Shown here in pieces: positions 1-9,423 of a DNA stretch of 64,000 bases (within the stretch, counting starts at the first letter, position 1; every line of letters starts with the position of its first letter). The notes beneath the pieces were generated by a model that did not search any database, was not told the origin of the DNA, and saw only the letters and a program-made list of their open reading frames with translations. This DNA is from Pontibacter mangrovi (lineage in GTDB: Bacteria; Bacteroidota; Bacteroidia; Cytophagales; Hymenobacteraceae): NCBI RefSeq assembly GCF_006385705.1, contig NZ_VFRQ01000001.1, forward strand, positions 434,001-498,000, written 5' to 3'. Made by a program: the position numbers and the translations under genes.

Positions 1-1136
1 ACAAACATCTGACACGCAAGATTTCCGAGAAAGCGCTGCGCTACGACCTCACGGTGCCATTTGCACGCTTTGTGGTGATGAACCGTAACGACATCACCTT
101 CCCTTTTAAAAGATACCAGATACAGCCAGTTTGGCGTGCTGATCGTCCGCAAAAAGGGCGCTACCGCGAGTTTTATCAATGCGACGCCGACGTGGTGGGT
201 ACAAATTCACTGCTCTGCGAGGCGGAGATCGTGCAGATGATCAACGGCACCCTGACAGACCTCGGCCTGACTGACTTCACTATTAAGATAAACCACCGCG
301 GCGTGCTGGCTGGCATAGCTGAGGCCATCGGTGAAAAAGGCCGCGAAGGCGAAATCTGCGTTGCCATCGACAAACTGGATAAAATTGGCCGTGAAGGCGT
401 GCGGAAGGAGCTCCTGGAGCGAGGCATCACAGAAACGGCTGTCGGTAAGTTGGAGCCACTCTACGACCTCAGCGGAAGCAACGAAGAAAAGCTGGCGCAG
501 CTGCAGCGTATACTTGGAGAGACTGCCGAGGGACAACGCGGCCTGAACGACCTGCGCGAAGTATGGGCCTACCTGCAGGGACTGCAAAGCATGGCCTTAA
601 CAGCTGAGAACCCGTCAGGGGAGCCACGCCTGATGCTCGATGTCACGCTGGCGCGGGGCCTCTCCTACTACACCGGCTGCATTTTTGAGGTGAAGGTGAA
701 CAATGTAAGCATGGGCAGCATCAGCGGCGGCGGCCGGTACGATAACCTGACAGGCATGTTTGGCTTGCCGGGAGTCTCTGGCGTCGGCTTCTCCTTCGGC
801 GTAGACCGCATCTATGATGTGCTGGAGGAGCTGCAGCTCTTTCCGGAAAGCAGCCAACAAAGCACCACAGCCCTTATCGTGCAGTTCGACAAGGCATCGG
901 AGCAATACGCACTGCCTGTGCTGCAGCAGCTCCGCGATGCCGGCATCAGTGCAGAGCTTTACCCCGAGCCGGCCAAACTAAAGAAGCAAATGGGTTACGC
1001 AGATCAAAAAAGTATACCTTATGTCATTTTAATCGGTTCGGAGGAGATGGCATCTGGCAAACTAAAGCTGCGCGACATGAGGCAAGGTCAGCAGCAGGAC
1101 CTGACAGTAGCGGAAATCATTTCGAAACTCAAATAA
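1..1136 (+). CDS. hisS: Histidyl-tRNA synthetase, 5'-truncated by window edge
   Basis: Class II aminoacyl-tRNA synthetase that charges tRNA-His in the cytoplasm. The open frame runs through the left edge (first full codon at base 3), so about 377 C-terminal residues are visible out of a usual 430-460; the true start and motif 1 lie outside. Motif 2 with RYREFYQCD lies near 159-200, the histidine-specific ARGLSYYTG segment near 650-690, the glycine-rich SGGGRYDNL near 714-745, and motif 3 GVGFSFGVDRI near 780-812. The last 90 residues form the anticodon-binding domain. The stop is 4 nt before hutH, so the two are probably co-transcribed. Family assignment is certain. Confidence 0.97.
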   Translation, partial: KHLTRKISEKALRYDLTVPFARFVVMNRNDITFPFKRYQIQPVWRADRPQKGRYREFYQCDADVVGTNSLLCEAEIVQMINGTLTDLGLTDFTIKINHRGVLAGIAEAIGEKGREGEICVAIDKLDKIGREGVRKELLERGITETAVGKLEPLYDLSGSNEEKLAQLQRILGETAEGQRGLNDLREVWAYLQGLQSMALTAENPSGEPRLMLDVTLARGLSYYTGCIFEVKVNNVSMGSISGGGRYDNLTGMFGLPGVSGVGFSFGVDRIYDVLEELQLFPESSQQSTTALIVQFDKASEQYALPVLQQLRDAGISAELYPEPAKLKKQMGYADQKSIPYVILIGSEEMASGKLKLRDMRQGQQQDLTVAEIISKLK

Positions 1137-1140
1137 GCGG

Positions 1141-2631
1141 ATGTCCCAGGAACACCACATTTCCAGTGCCTACCTGACGCTGGAAACGATCGAAACCATA
1201 CTGAAGCAAAAGTATACGCTGGTGCTTTCGGAGGAGGCAACGCAGCGAATTACGCACTGCCACGAGTACCTGCAGCAAAAGATCAGCCACAACAGCCAGA
1301 GCATCTATGGCATCAACACGGGCTTCGGCTCGCTGTATGACAAGAAGATCTCACCTGCTGATCTGGAGCAGCTACAGCGCAACCTGATGATGTCGCATGC
1401 CTGTGGCACCGGCGAGGAAGTGCCGCAGGAGGTGGTGAAGCTGATGCTTCTGCTCAAGATACAGTCGCTCGCCTATGGCCATAGCGGTGTGCAGCTGCAA
1501 ACGGTAAAACGCCTGATAGACTTCTTCAACCGCGATGTGTACCCGGTGGTATACCAGCAGGGCTCTTTGGGAGCCAGCGGCGACCTTGCTCCCCTGGCGC
1601 ACCTATGCCTGCCTTTGCTGGGCCTGGGCGAAGTATACTTTCAGGGAATGAAGCTGGAGAGCCGCCACGTGCTGGAGATGTTCGGCTGGGAACCTGTACC
1701 GCTCAAAGCTAAAGAAGGCCTTGCCCTGCTGAACGGCACACAGTTCATGGGCGCCTATGGCGTTTACACGTTGCTCATGGCCAAGCGCTTGTCAGAACAG
1801 GCTGATTTGGTTGGGGCATTGTCTTTGGATGCTTTTGATGGCAGAGTAGAACCTTTTAACCAACTCATCCATCAGGTACGGCCACATCAGGGGCAACTGA
1901 AAACGGCTGAGGTGCTGCGCAGCCTGCTGCAAGGGAGTCAGTTAGTGGCCCAGGAGAAAAAGCATGTGCAGGACCCCTACTCTTTCCGCTGCATCCCGCA
2001 GGTGCACGGAGCCAGCAAGGACGCTATCCGGTACGCCGAGCAGGTTTTCCTGACGGAAATCAACGCCGTGACAGACAACCCGAATATCTTTCCGGAAGAG
2101 GATGAGATCATTTCGGGCGGTAACTTTCACGGGCAGCCGCTGGCGCTGGCCCTGGATTTCCTGGCGATTGCCGTGGCCGAACTGGGCAGTATTTCTGAGC
2201 GCAGAACCTATCAGCTGATATCCGGGCAGCGTGGCTTGCCTGCTTTCCTGGTGGCCGAGCCAGGCCTAAATTCAGGCTTCATGATCAGCCAGTATACAGC
2301 CGCCTCTATCGTGAGCCAGAGCAAGCAGCTATGCACCCCTGCCTCCGTAGACACCATTCCTTCATCCCACAACCAGGAAGATCATGTAAGTATGGGTGCC
2401 AATGCGGCCACCAAGTTGTACCAGGTGGTGCATAACACGGAGCGGGTGCTGGCTATTGAGCTGCTGAATGCGGCGCAGGCGCTGGAGTTCAGAAGACCCC
2501 TGCAAAGCTCAGAGCCGCTGGAGCGTTTGGTAAAGGCCTACCGCCTGAAAGTGCCTTTTGTGTCCACGGACCGCATCCTGCACCACGACATGCAGGAGAG
2601 CATCCGATTCTTGAGAGATTATACTTCCTAA
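1141..2631 (+). CDS. hutH: Histidine ammonia-lyase
   Basis: Catalyses non-oxidative deamination of L-histidine to urocanate, the first step of histidine breakdown. At 496 aa it has the normal length. The Ala-Ser-Gly triad that cyclises into the MIO electrophile is seen in GASGDLAPLAH (about residues 145-155), the N-terminal GINTGFGSL motif is present, and QDPYSFRCIPQVHGA is of the histidine rather than phenylalanine/tyrosine lyase type. The ATG lies 4 nt after the hisS stop; no other hut gene (hutU, hutI, hutG) follows, since a terminator comes directly after. The link to hisS suggests shared transcription of histidine charging and histidine degradation. Confidence 0.95.
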   Translation: MSQEHHISSAYLTLETIETILKQKYTLVLSEEATQRITHCHEYLQQKISHNSQSIYGINTGFGSLYDKKISPADLEQLQRNLMMSHACGTGEEVPQEVVKLMLLLKIQSLAYGHSGVQLQTVKRLIDFFNRDVYPVVYQQGSLGASGDLAPLAHLCLPLLGLGEVYFQGMKLESRHVLEMFGWEPVPLKAKEGLALLNGTQFMGAYGVYTLLMAKRLSEQADLVGALSLDAFDGRVEPFNQLIHQVRPHQGQLKTAEVLRSLLQGSQLVAQEKKHVQDPYSFRCIPQVHGASKDAIRYAEQVFLTEINAVTDNPNIFPEEDEIISGGNFHGQPLALALDFLAIAVAELGSISERRTYQLISGQRGLPAFLVAEPGLNSGFMISQYTAASIVSQSKQLCTPASVDTIPSSHNQEDHVSMGANAATKLYQVVHNTERVLAIELLNAAQALEFRRPLQSSEPLERLVKAYRLKVPFVSTDRILHHDMQESIRFLRDYTS

Positions 2632-2636
2632 GTTTT

Positions 2637-2676
2637 AAAAGCCTTTGCCACCACCGTGGCAGAGGCTTTCTTTTTA
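2637..2676 (+). terminator. Rho-independent terminator after hutH
   Basis: A 14-bp stem (AAAGCCTTTGCCAC against GTGGCAGAGGCTTT, one wobble pair) with a CACC loop is followed by a T run. It lies 6 nt after the hutH stop and closes the hisS-hutH unit. An upstream in-frame start candidate for the next gene at 2656 lies inside this stem and is therefore unlikely. Confidence 0.85.
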
Positions 2677-2696
2677 GCAAAAGCGCTTTATTGCCA

Positions 2697-2704
2697 TACT
2701 TTTG
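2697..2704 (+). promoter_or_regulatory. Bacteroidota -7 element for the T9SS cargo gene
   Basis: TACTTTTG matches the consensus TAnnTTTG, 26 nt before the ATG at 2731 and just after the hutH terminator. No clear -33 TTTG is visible. Confidence 0.55.
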
Positions 2705-2730
2705 TTATTTTAACCGTAAAGGCAAAAGAA

Positions 2731-4680
2731 ATGGATAGCGTGAAAAAACTGCTGCTTCTCTGGCTTGTACTTTTGTCAGCTGCCGCCTGGGCGCAGGATG
2801 GCTGTTTTAAGGCTATCCAGAACGGAAAAGAAGTAAAGGCCATTTGTACCAATGAGCCTGTATTTTTCCAAAACTGCACTTCTGACCCCGATGCAGTTGT
2901 CTTTTATTACCCCGGCCCCGACAAATTCGACCCTCAAAACTACGACGAAAGCGACATGCTGACCGGAGAGCAACCCATCACCTATTCTAACCCCGGTAGC
3001 TATACTATAACCCAGGTAATTAACCGTGAAGGCGGCGGCGACACGAAGTATTTTGAGCAGGTGTTTGAAGTGAGGGCGGCCATACTTCCCGAGTTTTCTG
3101 CGCAAGCCTGTGCCAACGGAGCTGTAACATTCACCGTCAACACGCCAACGTACGACACCTATATCTATGACTTTGGCGACGGCACTGCCCAGGAAACAAA
3201 CGGCAGCAGCGCCATCACCCATACCTTTACTTCCCAGGGCACTTACACTGTTACGCTCACGGGCAGCTACACGGATGTTGCCTGCGGGCGGTCGCACACA
3301 GAACAAGTCACCACGCTGCCGGTGTTGGATCCAGACAATCCTATCCAGTTGAACAAGCTCACTGTATTGGAGCAGTCTGCTGCTGGAAGTATACAACTGG
3401 AGCTTTCGGGGCTGGTGCCGGGCTATACGTATACCGTGGAGCAGTTTACCGGTGATTTCCGGGAGCCGTACAAAGAAATTGGCGTACTGGCGGGCATCAC
3501 GAACAGCGAGGCAACTGTTAGTTTCGAGAACGTGAGCACCAGCAAGGGCACCTGGTATTTGGTAAGGCCACAGGACGATTGCGGCAACACCTTACGCAAC
3601 TCCAATGTCGTAAGTGCTATCGCACTAGAGGTACAACCCAATGAGCAACTGGTGGCGCTAAAATGGCAAAGCCTGAACAACAAAGATTTTAATACATATG
3701 AAGTATACCGCAACGGTACGCTCCTGCAATCACTTCCTGGCACCGCCTCCTCGTTTAACGACGCTGACGTGACGTGCGGGCAAAACTATAGTTACCACGT
3801 GGTTGGCATTTTAACTGAGCACGATGGCAATACATATACTTCTGTTTCTGCCGCTTTTACAGCTGAAGTTAACTCCACAGCCAGGCCTGCCGCTCCATAC
3901 CTTTTGTCCAGCTTTAACCTGCAAAACGAAGTAGAGCTGAGCCTGCAACTACCAACAGGCGAGCAGGCGGCCACAATTGTATACGAGCGCAGCACCGGCG
4001 GCACCACCTACAGCACCCTAGCCGAGTCGCAGCAGCTTAGCCTGTTCGATAGCGAATCACAACCACGCCAAGCCTGTTATCGTGCCTCCTTTACCAATAC
4101 CTGCGGCAACACATCAGCCATCAGCAACATAACGTGCCCTATACTTCTAGAGGCCGAACAAAAAGCAGACGGAAGTATAGATTTGCGTTGGTCGGCGTTT
4201 ACAGGTTTCCCGGATGAGGTAGGCCAGTACACCGTAGAGCTGCTGGATGAAGCTGGCGTTGTGGCAGCGACTTATACTGCGGATGGTCTTTCATATACTG
4301 ATAATACGTTAAGCAAGGACTTGCCCGTGCTGCGTTACCGCATAAAGGCCAGCTCAGCCAACGGAACCGGAACGACCTACTCTAACCTGGCGGAGATAGA
4401 GCAAACTGCCCTGCTCTACATCCCCAGCGCCTTTACGCCAAACGGCGACGGGCTGAACGATGTATTTGAAATAAAGGGCAAATTCTATACAGGCTATACG
4501 TTGCTGGTGTATAACCGCCTGGGCAATGTGGTCTACCAGGGCACCAACAACGACCCGTTATGGGATGGCACGAAGGGTGGACGAAAGCTGCCTGCCGGGG
4601 CCTACGCCTACGAAATAACCTTTACCACCAGCTTTGGCACCAGCAAAAGCAAAACGGGCACCATTACGCTGCTGCGCTAG
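2731..4680 (+). CDS. PKD-domain protein with T9SS type B sorting domain
   Basis: Predicted exported, probably cell-surface protein of 649 aa. The start is set at 2731 because it gives a clean signal peptide (MDSVKKLLLLWLVLLSAAAWAQ). After it come PKD-like beta sandwiches, the clearest with YDFGDGT near 3166-3186, then fibronectin-type repeats about 3600-4380. The last 90 residues begin with IPSAFTPNGDGLNDVFEI and end with a KTGTITLLR-type strand: the gliding motility-associated C-terminal domain (CHU_C, TIGR04131 type) that sends proteins through the type IX secretion system. No catalytic domain is recognised, so an adhesin or structural role is inferred. It has its own promoter and stands alone. 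Confidence 0.85.
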   Translation: MDSVKKLLLLWLVLLSAAAWAQDGCFKAIQNGKEVKAICTNEPVFFQNCTSDPDAVVFYYPGPDKFDPQNYDESDMLTGEQPITYSNPGSYTITQVINREGGGDTKYFEQVFEVRAAILPEFSAQACANGAVTFTVNTPTYDTYIYDFGDGTAQETNGSSAITHTFTSQGTYTVTLTGSYTDVACGRSHTEQVTTLPVLDPDNPIQLNKLTVLEQSAAGSIQLELSGLVPGYTYTVEQFTGDFREPYKEIGVLAGITNSEATVSFENVSTSKGTWYLVRPQDDCGNTLRNSNVVSAIALEVQPNEQLVALKWQSLNNKDFNTYEVYRNGTLLQSLPGTASSFNDADVTCGQNYSYHVVGILTEHDGNTYTSVSAAFTAEVNSTARPAAPYLLSSFNLQNEVELSLQLPTGEQAATIVYERSTGGTTYSTLAESQQLSLFDSESQPRQACYRASFTNTCGNTSAISNITCPILLEAEQKADGSIDLRWSAFTGFPDEVGQYTVELLDEAGVVAATYTADGLSYTDNTLSKDLPVLRYRIKASSANGTGTTYSNLAEIEQTALLYIPSAFTPNGDGLNDVFEIKGKFYTGYTLLVYNRLGNVVYQGTNNDPLWDGTKGGRKLPAGAYAYEITFTTSFGTSKSKTGTITLLR

Positions 4681-4733
4681 CTAGGGCCATCAGGTACGTT
4701 GGCTTAAAGTATGAAAACGCTAAAAAGAGTGAT

Positions 4734-4741
4734 TATATTTG
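4734..4741 (+). promoter_or_regulatory. -7 element for the ybaB operon
   Basis: TATATTTG matches TAnnTTTG exactly; a GTTGG at about 4708 could serve as the -33 region. The leader to the ATG at 4798 would be about 50 nt. Confidence 0.6.
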
Positions 4742-4797
4742 CATAAAACCGGGGGCAGAATCATTTTGCCCTCTTTACACCCAATAAAGAAGAGACT

Positions 4798-5133
4798 ATG
4801 TTTGACATGTTCGGCATGATGGGCAAGATAAAGGAAGCCCAGGCCAAAATAAAAGAGGCGCAGGAAAAGCTAAAAGACGTGACAGTAACCGCAGAGTCTG
4901 GTGCAGGCTTGGTAAAAGCCACTGTTAACGGGCAGCGCCAACTCCTGAAAATTGAGATAGACGAATCCTTGCTGAACCCAAAGGACAGCGAGATGGTGAA
5001 TGACCTGGTAGTGGCAGCAGTAAACAACGCCATGCTGACTGCCGGTGAGCGGGCACAGGAAGAAATGCGCAAACATACCGAAGGACTTCTGCCAAATATC
5101 CCCGGCTTAGACCTTGGCAACTTTGGACTATAA
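4798..5133 (+). CDS. ybaB: YbaB/EbfC-family nucleoid-associated protein
   Basis: Small DNA-binding, nucleoid-associated protein of the YbaB/EbfC family (111 aa, the usual size), expected to form a dimer on DNA in the cytoplasm. The N-terminal helix is rich in Met, Lys and Glu (MFDMFGMMGKIKEAQAKIKE), followed by the sheet with GAGLVKATVNGQ and a C-terminal helix ending in the family's glycine/proline/leucine-rich tail. In many bacteria the gene sits by dnaX and recR; here it is instead overlapped by a glycosyltransferase gene, so translation of the two is probably coupled. Confidence 0.93.
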   Translation: MFDMFGMMGKIKEAQAKIKEAQEKLKDVTVTAESGAGLVKATVNGQRQLLKIEIDESLLNPKDSEMVNDLVVAAVNNAMLTAGERAQEEMRKHTEGLLPNIPGLDLGNFGL

Positions 5134-6145
5134 TTCCGCGCAAACCGCAGTAGTTATACTTAACTGGAACGGACTGCGACACTTACAGCAGTTTATGCCA
5201 TCGGTAGTGGCTAACAGTGGCAACGCAGAGATTATAGTTGCCGATAATGCCTCTACCGATGGCTCTGTTGCTTTTTTAAAGGAGCACTTCCCGCAGGTGC
5301 GCCTCATCCTGTTATCCCAAAACTATGGCTTCTGCGAAGGCTATAACAAGGCTCTGCAGCAGGTGCAGGCAACGTATTATGTGCTGCTAAACTCAGACGT
5401 GGAGGTGCCGGCGGGCTGGGTTGAGCCCATCGTGCATATGATGGAGCAGGACGAACGTATTGCCGTTTGCCAGCCTAAGATTCTGGCGCAGCAGCACCCA
5501 GGCTTTTTCGAGTATGCCGGTGCAGGCGGCGGCATGCTGGATGCACTGGCTTACCCCTACTGCCGCGGCAGGATGTTTGAAACGCTGGAAGAAGACAAGG
5601 GGCAGTACGATGACGTACAGGAGGTGTTCTGGGCAACGGGAGCCTGTATGTTTGTGCGGGCACAAGCATACCACCAATTGGGTGGCTTGGAGCCAGCCTT
5701 CTTTGCCCATATGGAGGAAATTGATTTCTGCTGGCGCGCCAAGAATGCCGGTTACAAAGTGATGTACTATGGTTTAAGCCGAGTGTACCACGTGGGAGGC
5801 GGCACCTTGCACAAGTCAAACCCAAGAAAAACCTACCTGAACTTCCGGAACGGGCTGGCGCTGCTGTTTAAGAACATTCCCGGAAAAGAGTTAGCGGCAG
5901 CCCTGTTGTTGCGCGTGCTGCTGGACTGGATTGCGGCATTTAGAATGTTGCTGGCCGGACAGACAAAAGACGCACAGGCCGTGCTGGACGCCCACACGGA
6001 CCTTATACGCCACCGCAAGTACTGGCTGGCCCGCAGGAAAGCGCAGCAGCCCAAGGGCAATTTCCCATACATCACGGGCGTTTACAAAGGCAGTATCGTG
6101 TGGCAGTATTTTATCCGGCAAAAGCGGACGGTGCAGGAGCTATAA
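5114..6145 (+). CDS. Family 2 glycosyltransferase
   Basis: Predicted sugar transferase using a nucleotide-sugar donor, acting at the cytoplasmic membrane on a surface glycan or lipid. The GT-A fold shows VVILNWNG at the N terminus, the DNASTDGS loop, a DxD-like NSDVEVP, and the acceptor-side region with FAHMEEIDFCWRA (ED motif), as in rhamnosyltransferase-like GT2 enzymes. About 343 aa, with one hydrophobic stretch near residues 255-275. There is no ATG near the conserved start; TTG at 5114 or 5123 must be used, giving a 20- or 11-nt overlap with ybaB. Donor and acceptor are unknown. The 3' end overlaps the convergent PspC gene by 6 nt. Confidence 0.88.
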   Translation: MATLDYNSAQTAVVILNWNGLRHLQQFMPSVVANSGNAEIIVADNASTDGSVAFLKEHFPQVRLILLSQNYGFCEGYNKALQQVQATYYVLLNSDVEVPAGWVEPIVHMMEQDERIAVCQPKILAQQHPGFFEYAGAGGGMLDALAYPYCRGRMFETLEEDKGQYDDVQEVFWATGACMFVRAQAYHQLGGLEPAFFAHMEEIDFCWRAKNAGYKVMYYGLSRVYHVGGGTLHKSNPRKTYLNFRNGLALLFKNIPGKELAAALLLRVLLDWIAAFRMLLAGQTKDAQAVLDAHTDLIRHRKYWLARRKAQQPKGNFPYITGVYKGSIVWQYFIRQKRTVQEL

Positions 6146-6364
6146 ATCCCATACTGTACTCCGCTCCCGGCGAAGATGCTTGCGCACATTCATCCAAAAA
6201 GCCAGCATCAGGTAAATGAGTACCGGGGAGCCCATCGTCAGGAAGGAGACATAGATGAACGTGAGGCGGATGCTGCTGGAGGCAAAGCCCAACTTCTCGC
6301 CTAGCATCGTGCACACACCAAAAGCCTGTGATTCGATAAAGTACTGAAGCCGTTTCATGATCAT
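6140..6364 (-). CDS. PspC-domain small membrane protein
   Basis: A 74-aa inner-membrane protein made of a single PspC domain. The pattern is typical: MKRLQYFIESQAFGVCTMLGEKLG, an amphipathic region, then a long hydrophobic segment (about residues 33-58) and a basic tail. In proteobacteria PspC senses membrane stress; in Bacteroidota these short PspC-only proteins are common and unstudied. ATG at 6364 or the in-frame ATG at 6358 could start it. It faces the glycosyltransferase tail-to-tail with a 6-nt overlap and no terminator between. Confidence 0.8.
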   Translation of the reverse strand: MIMKRLQYFIESQAFGVCTMLGEKLGFASSSIRLTFIYVSFLTMGSPVLIYLMLAFWMNVRKHLRRERSTVWDL

Positions 6365-6496
6365 CTGATTAAAATTCTAATTTAGACGTTGTTCCCCACT
6401 TTTCAAAACTGTGCTATGCTGAAGAAGTTTAACATTAAACGGGAAAAATCAGTTTATGGTGTACCCCGTATTTACGGCAAGCGAAAAAAACAGGAC

Positions 6497-8278
6497 ATGC
6501 AACAGTACAAAAAAAGTAACACCTATATCTTTCTTATCACCATCGGCCTGGGCATCGGCAGCTCTGGGTGCACCCTGCAGCGCATGGTAAAAACCGCCGA
6601 AAAACACCAGCAAGTAACAGTCTTGCCCTCTCCGCTGGTTACTAATGGCGAGCGCGTGGAGTTTGAGCTAAAGGCCCAGGTGCCGGAGAAGCTCATCCGC
6701 GACAAAGAAGTATACAAAATGGATGTATACTATACCTACGGCAACGAGCAGCGCGAAAACATCGCCACCTACAACTTTTCCATCGGAGAGTTTGTGTATG
6801 AAGACCAGAAACCTACCATCCTGAAGCAGCTGTCTTTCCCTTATGCCCCCGAAAAAGCAAAAGGGCGCCTCATGGTGCAGGGCCGTGCCATGGACAAAAA
6901 GGACAACGATATTGCCTACACAGATCCTGAACAAGTAGCCGTAGGGCTGAACACCACCGGACTGCTGCTGGTGCGCAACAACGCGTTTACCTTTGCCGAT
7001 GACCAATATGCCGCGTCTACAGACAGTATTGGGCGGGTCGTTTTTTTCTTTGAGGCGAACCAGTCTAAACTAAACGACCTCTCAGACGAAAAGCTAAAGA
7101 CGCTCGACCAGTACGTGCTGGACAATGTGGCGGCCCAGGATATCAGGATTATAGGCATGAGAGCGCCGGGAGAAAAAGGAAACGAGCTGGCCCGAAAGCG
7201 GGCCGAGACGCTTGAAAACTATTACCGCCAGAAAATGAAAACGCTGGACTACAGCGGCAAAAAAGTAAACATCGTAATAACGGCAGAGGATAATACAATA
7301 AAATTACTGCAGCAAAAAGTAGAGAAATCGGCCCTGCCCCAAGCTCAAAAACAGGAAGTACTGGCGCTACTGCAAGGCCCGCTCAGTGAAAGGGAAAAGC
7401 TAGAGGCGCTACAGAACACTGCCGGTTACGCTTACCTGCAAAAGTATGTTCTGCCAAGCTTGCAGGCTGCTGAAGTGCAGTTTAACTACAACCGCAGCCG
7501 GCGCCCGGATTATGAGCTGTACGTGATGGCCCAGCGCATTGCAAATGACCAGCTTGATGCTGATGCCCTGACAGAGGACGAGCTGCAGCACGCTGCCACC
7601 CTCACTCCCATTCTGGCCGAGAAGCGCAAACTCTACGAAGCAGCCGTAAAAACCACTGACAAGTGGCCCGCCTATTACAACCTTGGCGTGGTGTACAAAG
7701 AAATGGCTAGCAAGGATTTTAGGCCTGCCGCTAAAAAGGCGCTGCTGCAGAAAGCTATTCATAATCTAACGTATGCCAGTTACCGACACCCAACAGCCGA
7801 AATGAACTACAGCATCGCCAGTGCCTACCATCAACTGGGAGAGAACGACAAGGCGCTGGAGTTTTATGAGTATGCTTTGTCATTAGGCGGTGAGGAGGCG
7901 CTGCTGCAGCAGATTTTTGCAGATAAGGCGGCACTGGAGATTGAAACCGGAAGGTATGACGATGCCATCGCCAGCCTGCGCTACGCCGGGGATAGTTACC
8001 AGACCAACATGAACCTGGGCCTGAGCTACCTGCTGAAGGAAAACTACGAAGGCGCGGAGGAATTTTACCTGAAAGCACTGGAACTGAAACCGGACGATGC
8101 GTTGGCTTACTATAGCCTGGCCATTATCGGGGCCCGCACCCAAAAAGAGGAAATGCTAAAGCAAGGCCTGCGCCGTGCCGTGAATGCCGACAGAAACTTT
8201 ATGCAGAAAGCGATCAATGATATTGAGTTTGAGGCGTATCGCGACAAGCCTGCCTATAAAGAAGCCCTTATTCAATAA
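6497..8278 (+). CDS. TPR-repeat lipoprotein with OmpA-like middle domain
   Basis: Predicted outer-membrane or periplasmic lipoprotein, 593 aa. The start at 6497 is chosen because it places a lipobox (GIGSSGC, Cys25) after a short signal peptide; an upstream extension to 6389 has no signal character. Residues about 30-170 form a beta-rich region. Residues about 180-260 (GRVVFFFEANQSKLNDLS, later RKRAETLENYY) resemble an OmpA-type peptidoglycan-binding domain. The last 250 residues carry TPR repeats (YYNLGVVYKEMA, YSIASAYHQLG, MNLGLSYLLKENY, AYYSLAIIGA). This architecture is known from Bacteroidota envelope proteins, including T9SS and gliding-associated ones. Its partner is unknown. Confidence 0.75.
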   Translation: MQQYKKSNTYIFLITIGLGIGSSGCTLQRMVKTAEKHQQVTVLPSPLVTNGERVEFELKAQVPEKLIRDKEVYKMDVYYTYGNEQRENIATYNFSIGEFVYEDQKPTILKQLSFPYAPEKAKGRLMVQGRAMDKKDNDIAYTDPEQVAVGLNTTGLLLVRNNAFTFADDQYAASTDSIGRVVFFFEANQSKLNDLSDEKLKTLDQYVLDNVAAQDIRIIGMRAPGEKGNELARKRAETLENYYRQKMKTLDYSGKKVNIVITAEDNTIKLLQQKVEKSALPQAQKQEVLALLQGPLSEREKLEALQNTAGYAYLQKYVLPSLQAAEVQFNYNRSRRPDYELYVMAQRIANDQLDADALTEDELQHAATLTPILAEKRKLYEAAVKTTDKWPAYYNLGVVYKEMASKDFRPAAKKALLQKAIHNLTYASYRHPTAEMNYSIASAYHQLGENDKALEFYEYALSLGGEEALLQQIFADKAALEIETGRYDDAIASLRYAGDSYQTNMNLGLSYLLKENYEGAEEFYLKALELKPDDALAYYSLAIIGARTQKEEMLKQGLRRAVNADRNFMQKAINDIEFEAYRDKPAYKEALIQ

Positions 8279-8366
8279 GATTAGGTTGTAGAAAACGAGT
8301 TTGTACATTGTAAATTGATAGAGTTCTCTTAATTTTACCTGCTGAACCGAGAATTAAACATCATAT

Positions 8367-9350
8367 ATGCGAAGTATACAGTTTAGAGAAGCCCTGCGCG
8401 AAGCGATGTCTGAAGAGATGCGCCGCGACAAGAGCGTGTTTCTGATGGGCGAGGAAGTTGCCGAGTACAACGGAGCTTACAAAGTTAGCCAAGGCATGCT
8501 GGACGAATTCGGTCCGGAGCGTGTGATCGATACCCCGATTGCCGAGCTTGGATTTGCTGGTATCGGTGTAGGAGCCGCCATGAACGGCCTGCGCCCTATC
8601 ATTGAGTTCATGACATTTAACTTCTCGCTGGTGGCCATCGACCAGGTGATCAACTCTGCCGCCAAGCTGATGTCCATGTCAGGTGGCCAGTACGGCGCGC
8701 CGATGGTGTTCCGTGGCCCGACTGGTAGCGCCGGAATGCTGTCTTCGCAGCACTCTCAGAACTTCGAGAACTGGTATGCCAACACGCCAGGCCTGAAGGT
8801 AGTAGTGCCTTCTAACCCATACGATGCTAAAGGACTGTTAAAATCAGCCATCCGCGACAACGACCCGGTGATCTTCATGGAGTCGGAGCAGATGTATGGC
8901 GACAAAGGCGAGGTGCCGGAGGAAGAGTATACTATTCCGATCGGTGTGGCCGACATCAAACGTGAAGGCTCTGACGTAACGATCGTTTCTTTCGGTAAGA
9001 TGATGAAAGTGGCCCTGGCTGCTGCCGAAGAACTAGCCAAAGACGGTATCAACGCTGAGGTTATTGACCTGCGCACTGTTCGCCCGATCGACTACAAAAC
9101 CCTGGTGGAGTCTGTTAAGAAGACAAACCGTATGGTGGTGGTGGAAGAGGCCTGGCCACTGGCTTCTATCTCTGCCGAGCTGGCGTACCACATCCAGAGC
9201 AACGCCTTTGATTACATGGATGCTCCGGTGAAGCGCGTGACCTGCCGTGATGTGCCCCTTCCTTACGCCCCAACGCTGATCGAGGCATCACTGCCAAACG
9301 TAGACCGTACTGTAGAGGCTGTTAAAGCAGTAATGTACAAGAAAGCATAA
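8367..9350 (+). CDS. pdhB: Pyruvate dehydrogenase E1 component, beta subunit
   Basis: Beta half of the thiamine-diphosphate E1 enzyme that decarboxylates pyruvate and feeds acetyl groups to E2. At 327 aa it matches the family. The N-terminal part has [18 protein letters not shown] and [20 protein letters not shown]; the central region has [17 protein letters not shown], with the His expected in the active site; the C-terminal transketolase domain has DLRTVRPID and VVEEAWPL. The alpha subunit and E2 are not next to it. An 88-bp leader precedes it, and a strong terminator follows. Confidence 0.95.
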   Translation: MRSIQFREALREAMSEEMRRDKSVFLMGEEVAEYNGAYKVSQGMLDEFGPERVIDTPIAELGFAGIGVGAAMNGLRPIIEFMTFNFSLVAIDQVINSAAKLMSMSGGQYGAPMVFRGPTGSAGMLSSQHSQNFENWYANTPGLKVVVPSNPYDAKGLLKSAIRDNDPVIFMESEQMYGDKGEVPEEEYTIPIGVADIKREGSDVTIVSFGKMMKVALAAAEELAKDGINAEVIDLRTVRPIDYKTLVESVKKTNRMVVVEEAWPLASISAELAYHIQSNAFDYMDAPVKRVTCRDVPLPYAPTLIEASLPNVDRTVEAVKAVMYKKA

Positions 9351-9376
9351 GTATAAATTGCTTTAGAATATACCCG

Positions 9377-9411
9377 GCGGCGGAGCAGAAATGCTTCGCC
9401 GCTTTTGTTTT
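9377..9411 (+). terminator. Rho-independent terminator after pdhB
   Basis: GCGGCGGAGCA and TGCTTCGCCGC form an 11-bp stem with one wobble pair around a GAAA tetraloop, followed by TTTTGTTTT. Confidence 0.9.
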
Positions 9412-9423
9412 GGAGCACTTGTC

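Noticed and set aside
2656..2730. N-terminal extension of the T9SS cargo protein
   Set aside because: Starts inside the hutH terminator stem and upstream of the -7 box; start at 2731 gives a proper signal peptide.
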